Source of the DNA: Polynucleobacter campilacus
Lineage (GTDB): Bacteria > Pseudomonadota > Gammaproteobacteria > Burkholderiales > Burkholderiaceae
DNA length: 64,000 bases
Direction of reading: 5' to 3'
Assembly (NCBI RefSeq): GCF_002206625.1
Contig: NZ_NGUP01000003.1
Location: 208,968 to 272,967 of the forward strand
The notes under the pieces were generated by a model, which was not told the origin of the DNA, made no database searches, and saw only the letters and a list, made by a program, of their open reading frames with translations. Positions within the stretch are counted from its first letter, which is position 1; the number at the start of each line of letters is the position of its first letter. The position numbers and the translations under genes were made by a program. Positions 1 to 8,156 of the stretch are shown here, in pieces.

Positions 1-1
1 G

Positions 2-403
2 ACTGCAGTTCTCAATCAGGTGAAAAAGTTTGAAGAGAAAAAGATTGCCGACTCTACTGAGGTAGCGCAATTTCAGGCAGATCTCGCGCGTAGCTTTGTT
101 GATGCCATCGTTGCAGTGCTAGTGAGTAAATCAGAAAAAGCTCTCAAACAAACTAGCTGCAAACATTTAGTGCTTGCTGGTGGTGTGGGGGCAAATATGC
201 AATTACGCAATGCGCTTGATGAAAAAGCAAAGAAAAATAGTTTTGAAGTGCACTATCCACCATTTGAACTCTGTACCGATAACGGAGTCATGATTGCATT
301 TGCTGGAGCTCTACGCATGCTGGCTAAAAATAATGGCTCCACAACTTCTGGAGCCTTTGATATCAAACCCCGTTGGGATTTACAAAGCAATAATTTGGTT
401 TAG
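2..403 (+). CDS. tsaD: tRNA N6-adenosine threonylcarbamoyltransferase TsaD, C-terminal part
   Basis: C-terminal fragment; the reading frame is open from base 2, so the gene begins before the window. TsaD transfers the threonylcarbamoyl group to A37 of ANN-decoding tRNAs. The fragment shows the family's ASKHA-type glycine motif (LAGGVGANMQLR, about residue 59 of the fragment) and the late conserved stretch CTDNGVMIAFAGALR, where the Asp-Asn pair belongs to the metal/nucleotide site. It stops at 401-403, only 6 bp from the convergent stop of folE2, with no clear terminator between them. The GTG at 20 is internal and not the real start. Confidence 0.93.
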   Translation, partial: TAVLNQVKKFEEKKIADSTEVAQFQADLARSFVDAIVAVLVSKSEKALKQTSCKHLVLAGGVGANMQLRNALDEKAKKNSFEVHYPPFELCTDNGVMIAFAGALRMLAKNNGSTTSGAFDIKPRWDLQSNNLV

Positions 404-409
404 CTTGCT

Positions 410-1237
410 TTATTTCTTGTGGCTAATTCTGGCAAAAGCGCTATGGTTATGAATGGATTCAAAGTTCTCAGCCTCAACCACAAAGGAGCGGATACGCTGA
501 TCAGCCTTAAGATTGCCAGCCACATCACGTACTAAATCCTCTACAAATTTAGGATTGCTATAGGAATGCTCAGTGACCCACTTCTCATCGGGACGCTTTA
601 GCAAACCCCAAAGCTCACTAGAGGCTTCGCTCTCTGCGGCAGTAATTAAATCTTCAACTGTCATCTTCGTTTGTGAATCAAGTACAACATCCATCGTGAC
701 ATGGGATCGCTGATTATGTGCACCAAATTCTGAAATCTCTTTAGAGCAAGGGCACAAACTCATGACTGGTACTTGAGCGCGTAACCCTAACTCAATATCT
801 AACTTGCCTGCAGGATTTTGCTTGGCTGTTGCCATCCAGGTCACTTCGTAATCCATCAAGCTTTCTACGCCAGATACCGGCGCTGCTTTTTTAACAAAGT
901 GGGTATAGGTAAATTGAACATGGCCTTCTTTAGCGTCAAGTAAGGGCAACATATCGCACACCATTGCAACAACGGTTGTGCTATCAACGGCCATCTCTTG
1001 CTTTTGAAGAAGCGCCATGAAACGCGACATATGCGTTCCTTTGACATGCGCAGGTAGGGCAACATCCATCTCGAACTGACCAACAGATGGAAAGTCTCCA
1101 GATGCACTGCGAATGGTTAAGGGGTGACGTACGCCACGAATACCAACTTGCTCAATCGGCAAAGCACGCTCATCCAATGTGGATTGCACATCAGGCATTG
1201 CGCTAGCTTTCAGGAAGGCGGGGTTCATGTCGTTCAT
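410..1237 (-). CDS. folE2: GTP cyclohydrolase FolE2 (type IB)
   Basis: Converts GTP to 7,8-dihydroneopterin triphosphate, the first step of folate synthesis, using the metal-flexible FolE2 fold rather than FolE. About 275 residues. The signature LCPCSKEIS lies near residues 161-169 (catalytic Cys162 or Cys164) and is followed by HNQRSH (174-179), the metal-binding region. The frame extends to 1255, but the ATG at 1237 (MNDMNPAF) leaves a 25-bp gap to dxs; the ATG at 1255 is an alternative. It is the last gene of the xseB-ispA-dxs-folE2 run and probably shares its transcript. folK at the other end of the window acts later in the same pathway. Confidence 0.93.
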   Translation of the reverse strand: MNDMNPAFLKASAMPDVQSTLDERALPIEQVGIRGVRHPLTIRSASGDFPSVGQFEMDVALPAHVKGTHMSRFMALLQKQEMAVDSTTVVAMVCDMLPLLDAKEGHVQFTYTHFVKKAAPVSGVESLMDYEVTWMATAKQNPAGKLDIELGLRAQVPVMSLCPCSKEISEFGAHNQRSHVTMDVVLDSQTKMTVEDLITAAESEASSELWGLLKRPDEKWVTEHSYSNPKFVEDLVRDVAGNLKADQRIRSFVVEAENFESIHNHSAFARISHKK

Positions 1238-1262
1238 AGCTCTATTTTCAAGCAAAACGAGC

Positions 1263-3164
1263 TTATTTGCCCGCGAGCACTGAATTTATTCTGAATACGG
1301 CCGGAAAACGTTGTTTGATGGAATGTGTAATACCCTCCACATCCAGGCCACACTTGGTCATCAGTAGGTTGTAGTCTCCATGCTCAATGAATTGATCTGG
1401 AAGGCCTAACTGGAGAAGGGGTTTGCTAATTCCGAGATGCGCAAGCGCTTCTAAACAAGCACTTCCAGCGCCACCGGCAATCACACCATCCTCGATTGTT
1501 ACAAAATAATCGTGATTCTCCGCTAAGGATTTAATGAGATCAACATCAAGTGGTTTTACAAAACGCATATTAGCAACCGTTGCATCAATTCCCTCTGCCA
1601 CCTCTAGCACTGGATATAGCAAGGTACCAAATGCCAGAATTGCTAGGCGGCTTCCAGATGGCGCATTGGATTTGCGACGAATCTCGCCTTTACCAAATGG
1701 TAAGGTGCGCAGTTCCTTAGAAGGAATTAATCCAGCGCCTGAACCACGGGGGTATCTCACAGCACTAGGATGAGGTTGATGAAATGCTGTAGTCAGTAGA
1801 TCGCGACACTCTGACTCGTCTGCTGGCGTCATCACCAACATATTCGGAATGCAGCGTAAGTATGGAATGTCGTAAGCACCCGCGTGGGTTGCACCATCAG
1901 CACCAACCAAGCCAGCACGGTCTAATGCAAACAAGACTGGCAGATCTTGCACAGCGACATCATGAATCAATTGATCATAAGCACGCTGCAAGAAAGTGGA
2001 ATAAATTGCCACCACCGGCTTCATACCCTCACATGCCATGCCCGCAGCAAAAGTGACTGCATGTTGCTCAGCAATACCAACATCGTAGTAACGATTCGGA
2101 AAGTTTTTCTCAAACTCTACTAAACCAGAGCCCTCACGCATCGCCGGTGTAATACCAATTAATCGTGGATCTGCTTGGGCCATATCGCATAACCACTCAC
2201 CAAATACTTGGGTAAAGGTTTTCTTGGTCGCCGCAGCTTTTTTGACGCCCTCTTTAGGATTAAATTTACTAGGGCCGTGATAGAGCACAGGATCGGCTTC
2301 AGCCAACTCATAGCCTTGACCCTTGCGAGTTACCACGTGCAAGAACTGTGGCCCACCGCCCTCTAGGGCTAAGCGGCGTACGTTCTGCAGCATTGGAATT
2401 AAGGCATCTAAATCATGGCCATCAATTGGCCCAAAGTAATTAAAGCCAAATTCTTCAAAGATAGTTGAAGGTGACACCATGCCTTTGGCATGATCCTCTA
2501 GACGTTTTGCAAACTCGCGCAGCGGAGGTGCAATCGATAAGACGCTATCGATACCCTTTTTAGTAGCCGAATAAATATTGCCACTCAGTAATCTCGCTAG
2601 ATGACGATTGAGCGCGCCCACTGCAGGAGAGATCGACATATCGTTGTCGTTCAGAATAACAACTAAAGGCAGATCGTCATATACGCCAGCGTTGTTCATG
2701 GCCTCAAAGGCCATACCGCCAGTCATTGCACTATCACCGATGACTGCCACGGCTACATGACGCTCACCCTTTGTCTGAAAGGCACGAGCCATACCCATCG
2801 CCGCTGAGATGCTGGTTGATGAATGCCCTGTTCCAAATGCATCAAACTCACTTTCAGCGCGTTGCGGGAATCCGGATAATCCCTGGAACTGACGCAGAGT
2901 GTTCATGCGCTCACGACGACCCGTCAGTATTTTATGTGGATAGCTTTGGTGACCCACATCCCACACGATACGATCGTGTGGAGTATCAAATACATAATGC
3001 AGCGCAATCGATAACTCTACTGTTCCTAAGTTGGATGACAGGTGTCCGCCAGTTTGCGATACCGAATCCAAAACAAATTGGCGCAACTCATCAGCAAGCG
3101 CTGGCAATTCTTCACGAGTCAGTTTTTTTAATTCGTCGGGGGAGTTGATGGAATGTAAAGTCAT
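1263..3164 (-). CDS. dxs: 1-deoxy-D-xylulose-5-phosphate synthase
   Basis: Condenses pyruvate and glyceraldehyde 3-phosphate with thiamine diphosphate; first step of the MEP isoprenoid pathway. At 633 residues it is full length, with an N-terminal TPP domain ([11 protein letters not shown] at 41-51), a central pyrimidine-binding domain ([14 protein letters not shown], including the catalytic Glu) and a C-terminal transketolase domain. The TPP/Mg motif reads GDS (143-145), where most Dxs proteins have GDG; the following Asn-Asp-Asn is kept. It lies 20 bp after ispA in the same operon, so precursor supply and prenyl elongation are co-expressed. No Shine-Dalgarno sequence is evident before the ATG. 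Confidence 0.96.
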   Translation of the reverse strand: MTLHSINSPDELKKLTREELPALADELRQFVLDSVSQTGGHLSSNLGTVELSIALHYVFDTPHDRIVWDVGHQSYPHKILTGRRERMNTLRQFQGLSGFPQRAESEFDAFGTGHSSTSISAAMGMARAFQTKGERHVAVAVIGDSAMTGGMAFEAMNNAGVYDDLPLVVILNDNDMSISPAVGALNRHLARLLSGNIYSATKKGIDSVLSIAPPLREFAKRLEDHAKGMVSPSTIFEEFGFNYFGPIDGHDLDALIPMLQNVRRLALEGGGPQFLHVVTRKGQGYELAEADPVLYHGPSKFNPKEGVKKAAATKKTFTQVFGEWLCDMAQADPRLIGITPAMREGSGLVEFEKNFPNRYYDVGIAEQHAVTFAAGMACEGMKPVVAIYSTFLQRAYDQLIHDVAVQDLPVLFALDRAGLVGADGATHAGAYDIPYLRCIPNMLVMTPADESECRDLLTTAFHQPHPSAVRYPRGSGAGLIPSKELRTLPFGKGEIRRKSNAPSGSRLAILAFGTLLYPVLEVAEGIDATVANMRFVKPLDVDLIKSLAENHDYFVTIEDGVIAGGAGSACLEALAHLGISKPLLQLGLPDQFIEHGDYNLLMTKCGLDVEGITHSIKQRFPAVFRINSVLAGK

Positions 3165-3184
3165 TAAATTGATTTAATCTGTAT

Positions 3185-4075
3185 TTATTTAGCTCTATTC
3201 ACAACCAAGAGTGCTAAATCTTTTAAGGCGTCTGCCTTGCTACCAAAATCAGTGAGACTAGCGATGGCCGCTTCTTGCAACTCTTTAGCCTGCTGTTGAG
3301 CGTAGTCTAAACCCATCAAGGTCACATAGGTAGGCTTGTTTGCAGCTGCGTCCTTACCTGCTGTTTTTCCAAGGGTTTGGCTATCGGCCGTTGCATCAAG
3401 CACATCATCAACAATCTGAAAAGCTAAACCAAGGGCTGTTGAATATTTTTGGAGTTGCGCCATTTGAGTAGGGTTTAGATGCGCTGCAATACCGCCTAAT
3501 TCAACAGCGCAAGAAAGTAAGGCACCGGTTTTCATGGCATGCATTTGTTTTAAGCCTGCCAGATCTAATGTTTTCCCAACGCTCTCTAAATCAATTGCTT
3601 GGCCACCAGCCATGCCACGCGAACCAGAAGCAGCGGCTAAAGAACTAATCATCAGCAAGCGTACGTCAACTTCACACTGCGCATTGGCGAGTATCTCAAA
3701 AGCGCGAGTTTGCAAAGCATCGCCAACTAAAAGAGCAGTCGCTTCATCAAACGCTTTATGGACTGTTGGCCGGCCACGACGTAAATCATCATCGTCCATA
3801 CAAGGTAGATCATCATGTACTAATGAATACGCATGAATACATTCAATCGCAACTGCTGCAGCATCTAATGCTTGTGCTTTAGCATCACCAAGAGAGCCTG
3901 CCGCATAAACTAATAAAGGACGAATGCGTTTACCGCCGCCTTGCGCTGCATAACGCATGGCTTCGTGCAAACGCTTGGGCGTAGTTTGTGCAGAATCAAG
4001 CAAGCTATCCAATGCCGTCTCAGCTCGTTCAGAGTGATTAGTAAGCCACTCTTGAAATTGAAAAATGGTAGTCAT
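3185..4075 (-). CDS. ispA: Farnesyl diphosphate synthase (polyprenyl synthetase)
   Basis: Short-chain trans-prenyltransferase that makes geranyl and farnesyl diphosphate from IPP and DMAPP in the cytosol. 296 residues, the usual IspA length. The first aspartate-rich motif is HDDLPCMDDDD (about 88-97), with the two-residue insertion typical of bacterial FPP synthases; the second is QIVDDVLDAT. GGGKRIRP near 47-53 is the IPP-binding segment. The start codon shares one base with the xseB stop (TAATG), so the two are translationally coupled, and dxs follows. The xseB-ispA-dxs order is widespread in proteobacteria. Confidence 0.96.
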   Translation of the reverse strand: MTTIFQFQEWLTNHSERAETALDSLLDSAQTTPKRLHEAMRYAAQGGGKRIRPLLVYAAGSLGDAKAQALDAAAVAIECIHAYSLVHDDLPCMDDDDLRRGRPTVHKAFDEATALLVGDALQTRAFEILANAQCEVDVRLLMISSLAAASGSRGMAGGQAIDLESVGKTLDLAGLKQMHAMKTGALLSCAVELGGIAAHLNPTQMAQLQKYSTALGLAFQIVDDVLDATADSQTLGKTAGKDAAANKPTYVTLMGLDYAQQQAKELQEAAIASLTDFGSKADALKDLALLVVNRAK

Positions 4076-4308
4076 TAAGCCTCGAACACTCGCACTTGTT
4101 GTTCAACTTGAGCAAGCACTCCCTGGCAATGTTTCAACAAAGCAGCGCCGCGTTGATAAGCCAAAAGGGTCTCTTCCAAGGAGAATTTTCCTGATTCCAT
4201 GTCCAAAATTAACTTTTCGAGCTCTTTTACGGCTTGCTCATAGCGAAGATCTGGGTCAATTGTGACCTCAAGGCCTGATTTTTGAGTCTCTGACTTTTTG
4301 GCTGGCAT
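4075..4308 (-). CDS. xseB: Exodeoxyribonuclease VII small subunit
   Basis: Small subunit of ExoVII, which degrades single-stranded DNA to oligonucleotides. 77 residues. After a Lys-rich N-terminus comes the family core: YEQAVKELEKLILDMESG, then SLEETLLAYQRGAALLKHC, two helices predicted to form a coiled coil that wraps XseA. A good Shine-Dalgarno sequence (AAGGAA) lies about 7 nt before the ATG. It is the first gene of the ispA-dxs-folE2 operon. The large subunit XseA is not in this window. Confidence 0.94.
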   Translation of the reverse strand: MPAKKSETQKSGLEVTIDPDLRYEQAVKELEKLILDMESGKFSLEETLLAYQRGAALLKHCQGVLAQVEQQVRVFEA

Positions 4309-4376
4309 ACGCTGTTTCCTTCATATTTCCCATACGGATAGCCCTACATATTAAAGCGAGAAGCCCCTCCGATGGG

Positions 4377-4382
4377 TATAAT
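4377..4382 (+). promoter_or_regulatory. Candidate -10 element for the Rieske oxygenase gene
   Basis: Perfect TATAAT hexamer in the spacer between divergent xseB and the oxygenase gene. No good -35 is seen at 17 bp; TTAAAG at 4351-4356 is 20 bp away. If used, the transcript would begin near 4389 and carry a leader of about 70-80 nt. Confidence 0.4.
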
Positions 4383-4460
4383 CTACCCCTTCCTTTCCAA
4401 TATCGATCCGTCGATGGTTGGATTGGTTATTCCGCTTAGCTTCGGCTGACGTTTTCGGGG

Positions 4461-5576
4461 GTGGGGAGAATGACTAATCTGGCTACCGCGCAGAAGCTTG
4501 CGCCGTCCAATCTACAACTGCCGGTTTCGGCATATTTTGACGCTGACCTGTATCAGCGTGAAATTGAACTGCTTTTTAAGCAGGGGCCTGGCTATGTTGG
4601 CCACGAACTCATGGTGCCTGAAATTGGCTCCTATCAAACTTTATCCGCAGAAAACGAAGGTCGCATCCTCGTTCGCAATGAATCTGGTGTTGAGCTGCTT
4701 TCTAATGTCTGCCGTCATCGCCAAGCACTCATGCTCAATGGCAAAGGTAAAGTAGACAATATTGTTTGCCCACTCCATCGCTGGACTTACGATTTAGGTG
4801 GAAGTTTATTAGGCGCGCCCCATTTTGAAGATAAACCTTGTCTTAACTTAGGCAAGTCCCCTTTACAAAATTGGCAAGGCATGTTGTTTGAAGGCCCACG
4901 CGATGTACGCGCTGATCTTGCAAAACTGGGTGTAGCTGACGATCTTCAATTTGATGGCTATATGCTGGATCATGTTGAAGTACATGACTGCAATTACAAC
5001 TGGAAAACGTTTATCGAGGTTTATCTCGAGGATTACCACGTTGTGCCGTTTCACCCTGGCTTAGGTAAGTTTATTTCTTGTGAAGACTTGCACTGGGAGT
5101 TTGGTGATTGGCATAGCGTACAAACTGTTGGCATACATAAAGATTTGCAAACTCCAGGCTCACCGGTGTATCGCAACTGGCATGAAGCAGTCTTACGGCA
5201 ATATCAAGGCAAGACTCCACGGCATGGGGCTATCTGGCTGACCTACTACCCTAATGTGATGGTGGAATGGTACCCAGGCGTTCTCTGTGTTTCCACTTTG
5301 CACCCAATGGGGCCAAATAAAACTCGCAATATTGTTGAGTTCTATTACCCAGAAGAAATTGCCTTATTTGAGCGCGAGTTTGTAGAGGCCGAGCGTTCCG
5401 CCTACATGGAAACTTGCATTGAAGATGATGAGATTGGTGAGCGCATGGATCAAGGTCGTGCTGCACTGTTTGCACGCGGCATTAATGAAGTAGGGCCTTA
5501 TCAAAGCCCCATGGAAGACGGTATGCAACATTTTCATGAATGGTACCGTCGCGTCATGAATTTTCAAGGCGCATAA
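4461..5576 (+). CDS. Rieske non-heme iron oxygenase, alpha-subunit family
   Basis: Aromatic ring-hydroxylating dioxygenase alpha-subunit family; substrate unknown. 371 residues from GTG 4461. An N-terminal Rieske domain has C84-x-H86 and C103-x2-H106 ligands for [2Fe-2S]. The catalytic domain has the mononuclear iron motif EDYHVVPFH, with His193 and His198 as ligands and Asp191 as the electron-bridging residue. The ATG at 4470 is an equally possible start; a GGGGAG run lies directly before it. No beta subunit, ferredoxin or reductase gene is adjacent, so electrons must come from elsewhere. A rhodanese gene follows 46 bp downstream. The 371-residue size suits single-component alpha oxygenases such as demethylases or carnitine oxygenase relatives. 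Confidence 0.88.
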   Translation: MGRMTNLATAQKLAPSNLQLPVSAYFDADLYQREIELLFKQGPGYVGHELMVPEIGSYQTLSAENEGRILVRNESGVELLSNVCRHRQALMLNGKGKVDNIVCPLHRWTYDLGGSLLGAPHFEDKPCLNLGKSPLQNWQGMLFEGPRDVRADLAKLGVADDLQFDGYMLDHVEVHDCNYNWKTFIEVYLEDYHVVPFHPGLGKFISCEDLHWEFGDWHSVQTVGIHKDLQTPGSPVYRNWHEAVLRQYQGKTPRHGAIWLTYYPNVMVEWYPGVLCVSTLHPMGPNKTRNIVEFYYPEEIALFEREFVEAERSAYMETCIEDDEIGERMDQGRAALFARGINEVGPYQSPMEDGMQHFHEWYRRVMNFQGA

Positions 5577-5622
5577 TTAAGGCGCACTCTTTAACCATTT
5601 TGCATTCAAGATAGGAAGCCTT

Positions 5623-6456
5623 ATGACTCCTCTAGTTTCCGCAAACCAGTTAGAAGAAATTCTCAACAGTGGTGAGAATGTTTTGCTCTGCGATTGCCGC
5701 TTTGATTTAACTAACCCAGAAGCCGGCAGAAAAGCTTACGAAGAAAGTCATATACCCGGCGCTATTTATGTCGATCTTGATCAAGACATGTCTGGTACTA
5801 AAACGGGAAGTAATGGTCGACATCCACTTCCCAACCCACAAGATTGGGCAAAAACCAAAGCCCGTTTAGGCATTAGTCCAAACACTTTAGTCGTAGCTTA
5901 CGATAAACAAGGCTCGGTTTATGCCAGCCGCCTGTGGTGGATGCTCAAAGCCACTGGGCATGCCAATGTCCGCGTCTTAGATGGTGGCTTAGATTCCTGG
6001 AATGGTCCGATGGGCACAATACCCCGCAAACCGACACCGACATCTCAAGCCATTGAGCCCATGCCCTATGTTGGCCTAGTTTCAGTTAATGATGTGGTGA
6101 GCAATCTAGAGTCTGGCAAAAATCTCGTACTGGATGCTAGAGCAAACGATCGTTTTCATGGACAGAACGAAACTCTAGACCCTATCGGTGGGCATATCCC
6201 TGGCGCAGTCAATCACTTCTTTAAAAACAACCTGTCGGCCACTGCATTTAAAGCGCCGGAACAACTGTTTAAAGATTTTGTAGAGTTACTGGGAACTAAA
6301 AAGCCATCTGAAATCATTCATCAGTGTGGCTCAGGCGTTACTGCTTGTCATAATCTTTTGGCAATGGAAGTAGCAGGATTAAAAGGCTCACGTCTTTATG
6401 CAGGCAGCTGGAGTGAGTGGTGCGCTGACTCAACAAGACCAATTGCTACAGATTAG
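5623..6456 (+). CDS. sseA: Sulfurtransferase, tandem rhodanese (thiosulfate/3-mercaptopyruvate type)
   Basis: Transfers sulfane sulfur from thiosulfate or 3-mercaptopyruvate to a thiophilic acceptor. 277 residues form two rhodanese domains: an inactive N-terminal one (CDCRFDL...HIPGAIYVDLD) and a catalytic C-terminal one (DARANDRF...GHIPGAVN). The active loop QCGSGVTACH places the catalytic cysteine at residue 235. The CGSGVTA loop is of the 3-mercaptopyruvate sulfurtransferase type, but specificity cannot be fixed from sequence alone. AGGAAG lies 7 nt before the ATG. It sits directly after the Rieske oxygenase gene on the same strand and may be co-transcribed. Confidence 0.9.
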   Translation: MTPLVSANQLEEILNSGENVLLCDCRFDLTNPEAGRKAYEESHIPGAIYVDLDQDMSGTKTGSNGRHPLPNPQDWAKTKARLGISPNTLVVAYDKQGSVYASRLWWMLKATGHANVRVLDGGLDSWNGPMGTIPRKPTPTSQAIEPMPYVGLVSVNDVVSNLESGKNLVLDARANDRFHGQNETLDPIGGHIPGAVNHFFKNNLSATAFKAPEQLFKDFVELLGTKKPSEIIHQCGSGVTACHNLLAMEVAGLKGSRLYAGSWSEWCADSTRPIATD

Positions 6457-6470
6457 TAGCAATTAAGCTA

Positions 6471-7244
6471 TCAATGCAACATTGATAGCAAGATCACAAA
6501 TCCTACGCCGCACGCAATTAAAAGAGTTTGACGCAAAGACTCAGCCCAGTGAGGGCGGCGATGCATTTGCGGAATTAAATCACTCACCGCAATATAGATA
6601 AAACTACTCGATGCAATCACCAACAGATACGGCATCGCAGCGTGCGCCTTCTCTAAGAAGAAGTAGGCCAATACGCCACCAAGTACTGCTGCTAATCCAC
6701 AAATCAGGTTGTACAACAATGCGCGAGTTTTTGAGAAGCCTGCATTAAGCAACACAATAAAGTCACCAATCTCTTGCGGAATCTCATGGGCGATGATTGC
6801 TATTGCAGTAAAAACGCCAACCTGATAGTCAGCCATGAAGGCAGCAGCAATCAAGATACCATCCACAAAATTATGAATGCCATCGCCAACTAAAATCATC
6901 CAACCGCTACGTCCAGCATTCTCAGCATCATGTCCATGGTGATGGGAATGACCATCCCCTTCGTGATGGTGGTCATGACGCAGAAGGGCAATTTTCTCAA
7001 GCAAGAAGAAGCCCAATAAGCCCGCAAGCAATGTCGCAAACAATAGCTGTGGGCTTGCCCCTCCCATACTGAATGCTTCAGGTAAAGAATGTAGTAAGGC
7101 GGTTGCTAACAAAATGCCGACCGATAAACTCACCATGTTATGGACCATCTTAGCAAGCAATGCTACAGAAAAGGTAGCCGCTACCAATACGCTAGCAGCG
7201 CCTGCTAAGGCAGTAACCAAGACAATGGTTTGTAATATCGTCAT
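6471..7244 (-). CDS. ZIP family divalent metal transporter
   Basis: Inner-membrane permease of the ZIP family, probably importing zinc or related divalent cations. 257 residues with about eight membrane segments. The cytoplasmic loop is His-rich (HDHHHEGDGHSHHHGHD, about residues 90-106), a likely metal sensor or buffer. The transport-site motifs are HNFVDGILIA in the fourth and HEIPQEIGDF in the fifth segment of the canonical ZIP core. It lies 5 bp downstream of the dienelactone hydrolase-like gene on the same strand, so the two are probably co-transcribed. Its stop faces that of sseA, 14 bp away. Confidence 0.92.
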   Translation of the reverse strand: MTILQTIVLVTALAGAASVLVAATFSVALLAKMVHNMVSLSVGILLATALLHSLPEAFSMGGASPQLLFATLLAGLLGFFLLEKIALLRHDHHHEGDGHSHHHGHDAENAGRSGWMILVGDGIHNFVDGILIAAAFMADYQVGVFTAIAIIAHEIPQEIGDFIVLLNAGFSKTRALLYNLICGLAAVLGGVLAYFFLEKAHAAMPYLLVIASSSFIYIAVSDLIPQMHRRPHWAESLRQTLLIACGVGFVILLSMLH

Positions 7245-7249
7245 AGCGA

Positions 7250-8134
7250 CTAAACCACTCCCATTTTCTTAAACCAAGCGATACACTTTTCCCAACCGTC
7301 TTTTGCAGGGCCTTCACGATAGGTAGCGCGATAGTCTGCATGAAAAGCATGGGGGGTATCGGGATAAACCTCAAATTGAGATGCTTTAGCAGCAGGATTC
7401 TTAGGGGCTGCTTGCGCTAATGCCGCCTTCATCTGATCAACACTCTCTAGAGAAATACCAGTATCAGCACCACCATACAAACCAAGCACTGGTGCCTTCA
7501 AGTCAGCAGCAATATCGACTGGATGGCGTGGATTACCTTCTGTCTTTTCACCAATCAAGCGACCATACCAGGCTACGCCTGCGCGTACTTGCGGCAATGT
7601 GGCGGATAACCAAGTAATACGACCACCCCAACAAAATCCAGTGACGCCCACTCTTTTAAGATCGCCACCATTTTTTCCAGCCCACACTAAAGCAGCCTGC
7701 AAGTCATTTAAGACTTGTGCGTCCGGGGTTTTGGAAACAATATTAGCGAAGATTTCTGCGGTAGTGCCATAGGTATTTGGATCGCCAGCACGAGTAAAAA
7801 ACTCCGGAGCAATAGCGAGATAACCGAGCTTTGCAAAGCGGCGAGTGATATCGGCAATGTACTCATGTACACCAAAGATCTCACTCACTACGATAATGAT
7901 CGGTACAGGTCCTTTAGAGTTTTCAGGGCGCGATACATAAGCAGGCAACTGAAAGCTGCCTACTGGAATCATTTGCTCGCCCGCCTTAAGACCTTTAAAA
8001 TCAGTCACAATCGCAGAAGCCATCACTGGCTCTGATGCTGTAACAAATCCAACACCGATAGTAGTTACGGCCGTGGCACCTAGCGCTGAGGTCTTCATGA
8101 AACCTCTTCTACCATTTTGTATTTTTTCAGTCAT
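7250..8134 (-). CDS. Dienelactone hydrolase family protein with Tat signal
   Basis: Alpha/beta hydrolase of the dienelactone hydrolase family, probably exported. The start at 8134 (MTEKIQNGRR) is chosen because GAGGAG lies 8 nt upstream and the longer frame would overlap polA. An N-terminal twin-arginine signal (GRRGFMKTSALGATAV) precedes the hydrolase domain. The catalytic triad is visible: nucleophile Cys in GFCWGG, Asp in GGADTG, and His in DTPHAFHAD. About 294 residues. Natural substrate unknown; carboxymethylenebutenolidase activity is an inference from family only. It lies 22 bp downstream of polA and 5 bp upstream of the ZIP gene. Confidence 0.9.
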   Translation of the reverse strand: MTEKIQNGRRGFMKTSALGATAVTTIGVGFVTASEPVMASAIVTDFKGLKAGEQMIPVGSFQLPAYVSRPENSKGPVPIIIVVSEIFGVHEYIADITRRFAKLGYLAIAPEFFTRAGDPNTYGTTAEIFANIVSKTPDAQVLNDLQAALVWAGKNGGDLKRVGVTGFCWGGRITWLSATLPQVRAGVAWYGRLIGEKTEGNPRHPVDIAADLKAPVLGLYGGADTGISLESVDQMKAALAQAAPKNPAAKASQFEVYPDTPHAFHADYRATYREGPAKDGWEKCIAWFKKMGVV

Positions 8135-8156
8135 TTTTGTCTCCTCGTCATGATTA

